NCBI GenBank assembly: GCA_008638375.1
Contig: CM018051.1
Location: 39,998,177-40,062,176 of the forward strand
Reading direction: 5' to 3'
Length of the DNA stretch: 64,000 nucleotides
DNA from: Nyssa sinensis
Taxonomy: Eukaryota; Streptophyta; Magnoliopsida; Cornales; Nyssaceae
Shown: positions 56,364 through 64,000 of the stretch, piece by piece
How positions within the stretch are numbered: the stretch's first letter is position 1
Layout of the letters: every line of letters starts with the position of its first letter
Position numbers and translations under genes: made by a program
Notes under the pieces: model-generated
Told to the model about the DNA's origin: nothing
Database searches by the model: none
The model's input: the letters and a program-made list of their open reading frames with translations, nothing else

Positions 56364-58296
56364 ATGTCTGGCTTTGAATCACACTCTGGTTTGGGCAGTC
56401 CTTCTGAGACCGTTCCTCAACTGCAGTTAGTGAATCTTCCTTCTATAGATATTGATGAAAATAAATTGGTAGAACCCCCCTCTAGTCCGGGGGTTAGGAT
56501 TGTTGATTCATTTGATGAGCCCCCAAATAGGGCTGGTGAGACTTCTGGTCGATCCGGTTACAGAGAGGAGGGCGAGAGTGTAATTACTGAAAGCATGTTA
56601 AAGGAGTTATGGGCGAAGTTCAAACTTCCCACAAATGTTACTTTTAGGGTCCTAGACTCTCGGGATCGCCCAAACGATGTTAGAGAGGGGAAAATCTGTG
56701 CCTATCTGGCCTGGTTTGAAATGGGTCTTACACTCCCCCTTCCTGATATCATAAAAAAATTCTTTTGTTGGTTTGACCTTTGCCCCGCAGACCTGAACCT
56801 TAACAGTTGGAGACACTTGTTGAGCTTCATTGTGTTAGGGCATATGAATAATGTCGAGGTGTCCCTCGACTTGATCCGTAGCAATATGGATCTAAAACTT
56901 CAGAAGGCGGAAGGCCTTTATTATATGTCTTTTGATAGCGGGTTCAGACCCCTTACTTCTGTGCCCTCTTCCAACAAGACCTGGAAGAAGTGGTACTTTT
57001 TCATTAAGGGAGGATGGGAATTCAAGAACTTCGAAGGTCAACCCTCCGCATTCCCTCGAACCACTGGGCGAAAGGGTGAGGCCCAATTTTTCGTGGCTGT
57101 ATTGATTCCGTTTTGTATGCCAATTGCTGAACTGATCAGCTTCTGTGTTTGTTTTGCAGTCAAAAGTGCGTGGAAGAGACCAGACTTCTCTCCAACGATT
57201 CAGAAGCAATATAAGAAGCTCTTAAAGCCCAGCAGTCGAGACCATTCATCCATTGTTAACCCTGATAGATTGATGGCTGCCAGGGGGAGTGTTGAGAAGG
57301 TTGCTAATAATGTGATGGCTCAGTGGGAGACCGGGCCATCTTCGTCTGTGGCAGCGGGGGAGGCTTCCTCCCCAGCGGTCCCTCCTATTCAAAAAAAGCG
57401 GAGTTTAGTTTTGTCCTCTTCTGAGCCTGCTGAGGGGGAGGAAGAGGCTTCTGTCCCCCTTTCGGTGGTCCCCCTAGTCCCGTCTCGACGAGCGGGCAAG
57501 GGGCATCATCATCGGTGGCTCCTGATGCTGCTGATCAGGGGGCCAAGAGGATTCTGAGGGACTTTTGGGCCAAAGGCTCAGTTAAGCTCAAGCCCCAGAA
57601 GTCAGAGAAACTTATTGCTGATCTGACCGCTCTTCAGGTCAAGGTGAGTTCGTCGGGTCCTTATTTCTTTTTTCCCTTTTCTCCAATGTGCTTTGGCTGG
57701 TATTAAACTGTTTACTTTGTATTTTGCAGACCCTGCATACCCTTTCTGCTCTGGTGGAAGTTTTTCCCCCTGCGGAGGAGTTTGACCAACTCAGGGCCGA
57801 GCTGGACGATCTGGGGCTTCAGCTTGGTATTGCTCGGTCGGAGGCTCACGACTCCGCAGAGAAGCTGAAGGAGTGTCAGAACTCCTTGATTGTGATGGAG
57901 TCGGAGAGGAACCTTGCCATTGAGCGGGCAAAGAGGTTGCAGGCGGAGATGAACGGCATGCGGTATCAATACCGTAAAAAGCTTGATGACGCCGTGGAGC
58001 AGGCTTTGATGGATAATGAGGAGGAAATGAAGTCGAAGCTGGAAGGAATGACCCATCGCTTGATTACGTTTGGGTTCAACAACTTCCGTTCCCGGCTCCT
58101 TGCCAAGTTTCCTGATCTTGATGTCTCCTCAATTGTGCCGCTTGGATCTGAACCTTCAGAGGTTGTTATCCAGAGTGAAGTGGTTGATGTCCTCCCTGCC
58201 GATCCCACGGAAGTGGTCGTATCGATTGAGATGGTTGATGCTGCTCCTGCCGATCCTTCTCCGGTCGTTGATCCTGTTCCTGCTGATCAGGCTTAG
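56364..58296 (+). CDS. Antisense extra ORF 1 of the Tat element: Transposase_28 (putative gypsy-type) domain plus coiled coil, with one frameshift
   Basis: Starts MSGFESHSGLG at 56364 (an in-frame ATG at 56337 lies before it). The block ESMLKELWAKFKLP, then GLTLPLPDIIKKFFCWFDLC, LNSWRHLLSFIVLG and the WYFFIKGGWEF region fit the plant 'putative gypsy type transposon' domain (Transposase_28). An 86-bp intron (57644-57729, AAG before GTGAGT, TTTTGCAG) joins KLIADLTALQVK to TLHTLSALVEV. A second possible intron (57076-57159) is a multiple of three. The C-terminal part (57730-58296) is a charged coiled coil (FDQLRAELDDLGLQLG...), then acidic repeats of DVLPADPTEVVV type. A frameshift in a C-rich stretch near 57450-57480 breaks the frame before GQGASSSVAPDAADQGAK. 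The protein's role is unknown. It runs opposite to pol. Confidence 0.7.
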
Positions 58297-58819
58297 GATG
58301 TATATTTTGTTATTTTTAACTTCCAATGTACTTGAAATATACATTCGTTAATGGAACAATCTTTTGCTTGATGCTCGTCTCCTTAGTTATATTGTTCTGT
58401 AGTGTTTGTGCATGTCTTGAGTTATACTGCTCTGTAGTGCCTTAACTTGTAGTTGATGGTAGTAATTGTTGCAAATAGCGCTGCTCTGGAGTTTAGTATA
58501 TACCAGACCAGATTTTTCTATGTAGGTAGTTGTATTCCGAGCTGCTTTACTTGCCATAGGTCAGTAATTGAAGACTTCTTTTGGAAACATTTCAAAGCTG
58601 ACTGTTCTGAATCCGGAGACTTGTAATAATAAGTGGATATTTCGTGATTGTAGTTCGGTTGATCAGAACTTCTGCCTCCAGATTTGTTAAGACAAGGGTC
58701 AAGGTACATCAAAGTTGATGGACCTTCGTTGTAAATGTGGCCCATCAAGCGTTAATGACCTGGAGAAACTGTCACATCAACATATACATGGACAAGACTA
58801 AAAAGTCTATATATCGTGT
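58297..58819. other. Spacer between the two antisense units
   Basis: No gene. A few short repeats (GCTCTGTAGTG near 58400-58440, GCTCTGGAGT near 58485) are present. It probably holds the 3' UTR of unit 1. Confidence 0.4.
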
Positions 58820-58990
58820 GTGTGGCTTTGCCTTTTGCTTCTCTCGAGAGGGTGGTTTAATGCCTCATTTATTGCACCCCCGTCATTTGGGATTTTGAAG
58901 CTAACTCTTCGCCTAACCGTTGCGACGGTTCATCTGGGTGGCTCTTGGGCTTCGAAGGCCTATATATAAGGAAGAGGAGCGTACGGTTGC
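58820..58990 (+). promoter_or_regulatory. Promoter-like region of antisense unit 2 (TATA box 58961-58969)
   Basis: TATATATAAG lies 115 bp before ATG 59076. The upstream sequence (CTTCTCTCGAGAGGGTGG, TTTAATGCCTCATTTATTGC, AACCGTTGCGACGGTTCATC) parallels the promoter of unit 1 in order and spacing. Confidence 0.6.
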
Positions 58991-59075
58991 GCCCTATCTT
59001 CTTACTTCGCTCTCGGACTACTTCGTTGTTGGAAAGGTTTTTAGATGTTTTTCAAAAACTGCCGTTTATTTGGAG

Positions 59076-59495
59076 ATGATGGATGATCTTCAATCTGAGT
59101 TGGGAATGATCAAACTGTGGCCGAGAGTTATCCTTCTTTTTGATTTAGTCTCCATGAAAGGATTAGAGGAGGCTAAGACCTTCTTGTCCATCTTAGCATC
59201 TGGTCGAGATTTCTCCGATGGGAGGTGGTCCTTCCTCGATTCAACCGAGGCTTGGAACGTCGGTGATGAAGACGAAGGTGAGATGCTTCCTTCCCTCTGT
59301 ATTCTGGCAGACACCCTTGCTCAAATCGGCCGGGGTGTGACAACTGCTTTGAGGGAGATGAATGTGGGCTGCTTCCTCCCCTTTGTGACTCGGCAGAGAC
59401 CCTTGCTTCAATCGGCTGGGGCGTCATGCCGATTACAAAGGTGGAGAATGAAAAGTCTCCTGAGGCCCAGAGCCCTCATCATCCGTTGGTACTGA
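59076..59495 (+). CDS. Antisense extra ORF 2 of the Tat element, unknown and probably degraded
   Basis: Begins MMDDLQSELGMIKLWPRVIL and continues with GLEEAKTFLSILASGRDFSD and an acidic stretch (VGDEDEG). I recognise no domain. A segment of about 70 bp is directly repeated inside (near 59280-59345 and 59355-59425, landmark CAGACACCCTTGCT or CAGAGACCCTTGCT). After the stop other frames still read plausibly (DSDDEMAWALLDADWGSGF near 59500-59570), which suggests a frameshift. An AATAAA lies at 59769-59774, fitting a transcription unit of its own. It follows a TATA box at normal distance. Confidence 0.5.
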   Translation: MMDDLQSELGMIKLWPRVILLFDLVSMKGLEEAKTFLSILASGRDFSDGRWSFLDSTEAWNVGDEDEGEMLPSLCILADTLAQIGRGVTTALREMNVGCFLPFVTRQRPLLQSAGASCRLQRWRMKSLLRPRALIIRWY

Positions 59496-59768
59496 GATCA
59501 TTGATAGCGATGATGAAATGGCCTGGGCGCTCCTTGATGCAGATTGGGGTTCAGGGTTCCTTCCTTTCAATTGGAGCCAGCGGTGGCGGTAATGGAAGGT
59601 TGGATCCTGTGCCCTTATATCATCTGAGGAAGAAAGCCATGATGCTGCAAATAGTAGTTATATAGTAGCTTTCTGTAGTAGCCTATGTAATGGTGTCTTT
59701 GTTGTAGCCTTTTGCATACTTGTTCTGTTTTTAGTCTTCTTGTACTGATGTAAATCTTTTGAATCATT

Positions 59769-59774
59769 AATAAA
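59769..59774 (+). terminator. Possible poly(A) signal of antisense unit 2
   Basis: AATAAA about 270 bp after the end of ORF 2 on the same strand. Plausible but a short motif in AT-rich DNA. Confidence 0.4.
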
Positions 59775-60080
59775 ATTAAGTTCCTTCTTCTCAGATCTGG
59801 TGTTCTTTGAATTCGAATGTGCTCTTCTGTAGTTAAAACACTTTCTCATGCACTTCTAATATATGAATGTTCTAAGAATAGATCCAAGAAACTTAGTAGA
59901 ATGCTTGAATCAAAGTACTTCACTCCTGATCGGTACTGTAGTACTTGTTGCTTGTTTGACTGATAAGCCAAATAATATAAATATCAGATCTGAGGTGTTC
60001 CGATCTAGGAAACTTTAGTTTGTAGATGTTCGGAACTTCTGTCTTTGGATGGACTGGATCATAGAATCTGTGGATTAAAG

Positions 60081-61132
60081 ATAGACCAGGCTGAAGAGAC
60101 CTGTGCATTATAAATGGACCAAGTCCTAAGACTTGTGCATTATAAATGGACCAAGTACGAAGACTTGTACATTATGGACCAGGCTCTGGAGGCCTGTGCA
60201 TTATGAATGGACCAAGTACGAAGACTTGTACATTATGGACCAGGCTTTGGAGGCCTGTGCATTATGAATGGACCAAGTACTGAGACTTGTACATTATGAA
60301 GCAGGCTCTAGAGGCCTGTGCATTTATAGATGGACCAAGTACGAAGACTTGTACATTATGGACCAGGCTCTAGAGGCCTGTGCATTATGAATTGGACCCA
60401 AGTACGAAGACTTGTACATTATGGACCAGGCTCTGGAGGGCCTGTGCATTATGAATGGACCAAGTACTGAGACTTGTACATTATGGACCAGGCTCTAGAG
60501 GCTTGTGCATTTATAGATGGACCAAGTACGAAGACTTGTACATTATGGACCAGGCTCTGGAGGCCTGTGCATTATGAATGGACCAAGTACTGAGACTTGT
60601 ACATTATGGACCAGGCTCTAGAGGCCTGCGCATTTATAGATGGACCAAGTACGAAGACTTGTACATTATGGACCAGGCTCTGGAGGCCTGTGCATTATGA
60701 ATGGACCAAGTACGAAGACTTGTACATTATGGACCAGGCTCTAGAGGCCTGTGCATTATAGATGGACCAAGTACGAAGACTTGTACATTATGGACCAGGC
60801 TCTAGAGGCCTGTGCATTATAGATGGACCAAGTACTGAGACTTGTACATTATGGACCAGGTTCTGGAGGCCTGTGCATTATAGATGGACCAAGTATTGAG
60901 ACTTGTACATTATGGACCAGGCTCTGGAGGCTTGTGCATTTATAGATGGACCGAGTGCAAATACTCGTACATTATGGACCAGGCTTTGGAGGCCTGTGCA
61001 TTTGTAGATGGACCGAGTGCAAAAACTCGTACATTATGGACCATGCTCTGGAGGCTTGTGCATTTATAGATGGACCGAGTGCAAAAACTCGTACATTATG
61101 GACCAGGCTTTAGAGGCCTGTGCATTTATAGA
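60081..61132. repeat. 60-bp dimeric tandem repeat array (about 17 copies) with hairpin-forming units
   Basis: Each unit is two related half-units of about 30 bp: GGACCAAGTACGAAGACTTG then TACATTAT, and GGACCAGGCTCTGGAGGCCT then GTGCATTAT. Each half contains a short inverted repeat (CAAGT...ACTTG and CAGGC...GCCTG). In the last three units near pol the first stem changes on both sides to CGAGT...ACTCG. The array lies between pol and the antisense units, a place where some Tat elements (for example Retand) are known to carry tandem repeats. It would be transcribed in genomic RNA. Confidence 0.93.
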
Positions 61133-61196
61133 TGAACATTCTATGGAAGTAAAAGAAACATCTCTACTGATAATACTTCCGTAAGTGTTCCACGTT

Positions 61197-62117
61197 CTAT
61201 GGCCTAGGAACAGGCTTCCCGGTCATGTCTTCTTGCCAGTAGTTGGTAGGCCGAACAACCTTTGTTACTTTGTAGGGGCCTTCCCAGCTTGGTGACAACT
61301 TTCCCATAGTGGGATCCTTGGTGTTTTGAAAGACTCTTCTTAAGACATAGTCTCCGACTTGAAAGCTGACTGTCTTGAGTCCTACCTTGGATTTGTTGAC
61401 CATTCTCTGTTGATAGGCTTCCATCCTGATGCTGGCTTGATCCCTTCTCTCTTCGAGCAAATTCAAGTTTTCCATCAGCTGCTGATCATTGGATTCTTGC
61501 TCAAAGGCTTCAGTCCTCAGGGTTGGCATACCGATCTCAACCGGAATTACTGCTTCTGTTCCATAGGCTAGTGAGAAGGGAGTTTCAGAAGTGGGAGTTC
61601 TTCTGGTTGTTCTGTAGGCCCAAAGAACTCCAGGGAGTTCCTCTACCCACTTCCCTTTGACCTGTTCCAACCTTTTGTTTAACCCATCAAGGATTGTTCG
61701 GTTGGTGACCTCTGCTTGCCCATTTGCCTGTGGATGGCCTGGAGAGGCAAAGTGTTGCCTAATATTGAGATTTTCACAAAATTTCTTGAAGCCTTTACCA
61801 GTGAATTGTGTCCCATTGTCGGAGATAATCACACGTGGTATGTCGAACCTGCACACAATGTTCTTCCAGGTGAAGCTCTCGACTTCCTTCTCTGTGATAT
61901 GTGTTAGAGGTTCGGCTTCGGCCCATTTAGAGAAGTAGTCGATGGCCACCAAGAGATATTTCCTGTTTGGAGGTGCCCTTGGTAATGGACCCACGATGTC
62001 CATCCCCCACTGAGCAAAGGGCCAAGGACTAGGAATCGGGATAAGCTCGTGATGAGGCTGATGTTGGTACGGGGCAAATCTCTGGCATTTGTCGCACTTT
62101 CTAACATATTCCTTAGC
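61197..62117 (-). pseudogene. Tat pol: integrase (catalytic core and C-terminal domain)
   Basis: On the minus strand, CDKCQRFAPYQHQPHHELIP follows the stop at 62118-62120, then MDIVGPLPRAPPNRKYLLVA with the first catalytic Asp, ISDNGTQFTGKGFKKFCENL with the second, and SPGHPQANGQAEVTNRTILD with the catalytic Glu. A GPY-type block LSPSWEGPYKVTKV precedes the stop at 61197. All three DDE residues are present. The zinc-binding His pair lies just right of the stop (HEGICWNHNGG) and its Cys pair just left (CDKC), so the TAA cuts the HHCC finger. Integrase would insert the element's DNA into the genome. Confidence 0.9.
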
Positions 62118-62120
62118 TTA
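62118..62120 (-). other. In-frame stop in Tat pol (integrase zinc finger)
   Basis: TAA between MLK and AKEYVRKCDKC, with the frame intact on both sides. Confidence 0.9.
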
Positions 62121-62969
62121 TTTCAACATGCCAGGCCAGTAATAGCCCTGCGATAGAGCTCGGTGGGCTATAGTTCTGCCCCCATTATGATTCCAGCAAA
62201 TTCCCTCGTGTATTTCAGCCAAGACATATTGTGACTTGTCTGGAGCTAAGCATTTTAACAGAGGTTGAGAATACGACCTTCTGCAAAGCTTGTTGTTTAG
62301 GATCAGGTACCGAGCCGCTCTGATTCGGATTCTCCTGGCTTTGTTTTTGTCTTCTGGGAGGAGCCCGGATCTTAGATACTGGAGGATTGGAGTCATCCAG
62401 TTCTGGGGCTGTTCATCAATTTGAGAAATTTGGGCTTCCTCAATGCTGGATCCTGGCTGAAAGGAGATTTTAATTGTGGAGTTTGATTCAGACTTGAGGA
62501 GTGAGGCCATGTTAGCCAGAGCATCTGCTTTGCAATTCTGACTTCTCTCATTTTTCTGGATAGTACATGTCTGGAAGGAATGCCTCAAGTGGTTCACCAG
62601 TTCGGAGTACCGGAGCATCCTATCATCTTTAATGGCGAATTCTCCCAAGACTTGTCTCACCACCAGTTGGGAGTCAGAGAAGACATCGAGGTTCCGAGCC
62701 TCGCATTCCAATGCAAGCTTCATGCCTAAGATTAGGGCTTCATATTCTGCTTCATTGTTAGAAGCTTTGAATCCCAAGCTGACTGCTTTTTCTGACGTGA
62801 GCCCATCAGGGGACTGTAGTACCAGGCCTACTCCTGAACCTTGATCGGTTGACGATCCATCAATGTACAGCAACCAGGTTCCCGAGGTTTCGGTGAGTTG
62901 TGCCTTGTTTTGAAGTGCCGGGGTGAACTCGGCAACAAAATCAGCTAAGGCCTGCCCTTTGATGGAGTT
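62118..62969 (-). pseudogene. Tat pol: second (archaeal-type) RNase H and start of integrase finger
   Basis: After the stop at 62970-62972 the same frame continues NSIKGQALADFVAEF, then LLYIDGSSTDQGSGVGLVLQ (first acidic residue), ASNNEAEYEALILGMKLALE (Glu), VFSDSQLVVRQVLGEF (Asp) and NCKADALANMASL (last Asp). This is the extra RNase H typical of the Tat lineage, replacing a decayed Ty3-type RNase H upstream. It ends at TAA 62118-62120 after YYWPGMLK. Confidence 0.9.
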
Positions 62970-62972
62970 TTA
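62970..62972 (-). other. In-frame stop in Tat pol (RT/RNase H junction)
   Basis: TAA between YVP and NSIKGQALADF, with the frame intact on both sides, so a point change rather than a frameshift. Confidence 0.9.
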
Positions 62973-64000
62973 GGGTACATATGATATGTCGAATTCCCCT
63001 AGCTCCACAGACCACTTCACCAATCTTCCCGATACCTCAGGTTTCCTTAGTATTGACTTTAAAGGATAGGCAATTGGGATCTCGATTGGATGGGCTTGAA
63101 AATAAGGTCGAAGCTTCCGAGTTGATATGACCAGGGCATAGGCCAGTTTTTCTACTTCCGAATATCTCTTCTCTGTGTCAAGTAGTGCCCTATTGACGTA
63201 GAATATAGGCCTCTGCACTCCCCTGTCCTGTCTGATTAATGCGGAGCTAACCGCGTTTTCAGAAACTACAAGGTACAAGAATAACTTTTCTCCTTGTACT
63301 AGTTTTGACAGGAGCTCTAGAGAGGCTAGATACTCCTTTAGTTCTTGAAATGATTTCTCGCATTCTTCCGTCCACTGCAAAGCTTTGCTGCCCTTCAGAG
63401 CTTTGAAGAAAGGTAGGCAGCGATTAGTGGATTTAGATATAAATCTGCTCAGTGCCGCAATTCTGCCATTCAGTGCCTGAATTTCCTTTCTGGTTCTTGG
63501 TGACTTCAGTCCAATCAGAGCTTGGATCTGAGTGGGGTCTGCTTCGATACCCCTTTGAGAGACAATGTATCCCAAGAATTTTCCCTTCGTAATTCCGAAG
63601 GTACATTTCGAGGGGTTGAGCTTCATCTTGTGTTGTCTGAGGATATCGAAGGTCTGGGCTAAGTGCTGGAGGTGACTGTCTTTCTGCAGACTCTTTACCA
63701 GCATGTCGTCGATGTATACCTCCATGGTGTTGCCGAGCAGTGGACTGAACATCTTGTTCACCAACCGCTGATAAGTGGCTCCAGCGTTCTTCAAACCGAA
63801 AGGCATTACTCTGTAGCAGTAGAGCCCTCGTTCGGTTATGAAGGCTGTCTTCTCTTGGTCTAGAGGGTACATTTGGATCTGGTTGTACCCAGAGTAAGCA
63901 TCCATGAAGCTCATAAGCTCATGCCCCACAGTGGCGTCAACTAGTTGGTCTATTCTTGGCAGTGGAAAGCTATCCTTGGGGCACGCCTTGTTGAGGTCTG
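62970..64000 (-). pseudogene. Tat pol: reverse transcriptase and degenerate Ty3-type RNase H, cut by window edge
   Basis: From the edge leftward the frame reads DLNKACPKDSFPLPRIDQLV, FMDAYSGYNQIQM (first catalytic Asp), RVMPFGLKNAGATYQRLVNK and VYIDDMLVKS (the YxDD site). After the connection come GFLGYIVS-type text (KFLGYIVSQRGIEADP) and an RNase H region LFLYLVVSENAVSSALIRQD that lacks the usual Asp of the Ty3/gypsy enzyme. It stops at TAA 62970-62972 in place of a sense codon before NSIKGQALADF. Protease and gag lie outside the window. Confidence 0.92.

Larger units (their letters stand above)
48362..64000 (-). mobile_element. Tat-lineage Ty3/gypsy retrotransposon, minus strand, running off the right edge
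   Basis: Pol (63999-61197), a tandem repeat array, two antisense frames, a purine tract (55969-55990) and a probable 3' LTR (55968 down to 48362, split by element C) occur in this order on the minus strand. A second RNase H after the Ty3-type one is a hallmark of the plant Tat lineage, and antisense extra frames and tandem repeats between pol and the 3' LTR are known there too. The left LTR edge is TGAT (48362) with partner ATCA ending at 55968, so ends read TGAT...ATCA. Host 5-mer ATTAG lies before it; the partner copy is outside the window. Pol has two stop codons, so this copy is not autonomous. Confidence 0.8.

Noticed and set aside
60081..61132. CRISPR-like array
   Set aside because: Units are contiguous 60-bp dimers without unique spacers, in a plant retrotransposon.
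61197..61940. Plus-strand open frames overlapping integrase (for example 61359-61571, 61657-61938)
   Set aside because: Shadows of the pol frame on the other strand; no independent support.

Overview
The window is nuclear DNA from a flowering plant, probably a eudicot with a repeat-rich genome. The signs are split genes with plant-type splice sites, a plant TMEM87-type gene, L1-type LINEs, Ty3/gypsy Tat-lineage and long-LTR elements, a CACTA element and several hAT-type miniature elements. I cannot name the species. Only one host gene is convincing, and the rest is mobile DNA in several layers.

Positions 868-24176 (minus strand) hold one complete five-exon gene for a lung seven-transmembrane receptor (TMEM87/GOST) protein, predicted at 529 residues. 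Removing four introns gives one continuous frame. Intron 1 is about 17.1 kb and seems to use a GC-AG splice pair. The introns hold two hAT-type elements (one carrying a broken PPR gene), two dead LINEs, a small LTR element inside one LINE, three more hAT-type miniature elements and older LTR debris.

Positions about 24.2-43.6 kb are non-coding. An old, unrecognised repeat background has been entered by a 2.7-kb CACTA element (26471-29177), a 3.6-kb solo-LTR-like element (29719-33350) and a related one (34076-41639) that itself contains another (35558-39121). The CACTA and both outer solo LTRs have matching target-site duplications; the inner one has an imperfect one.

Positions about 44.1-48.4 kb are the remains of an older long-LTR element on the minus strand. 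From about 48362 to the window end lies a large Tat-lineage Ty3/gypsy retrotransposon, also on the minus strand. Its probable 3' LTR is split by a solo LTR (48754-55702), which contains a further solo LTR in reverse (50098-53735).

In the Tat element, pol (reverse transcriptase, two RNase H regions, integrase) runs leftward from the window edge and carries two in-frame stops. Left of pol lie a 60-bp tandem array of small hairpins and two antisense open reading frames. Each antisense frame follows a related TATA-box promoter, so the element appears to carry two extra transcription units opposed to its genomic RNA. This is the most unusual part of the window.
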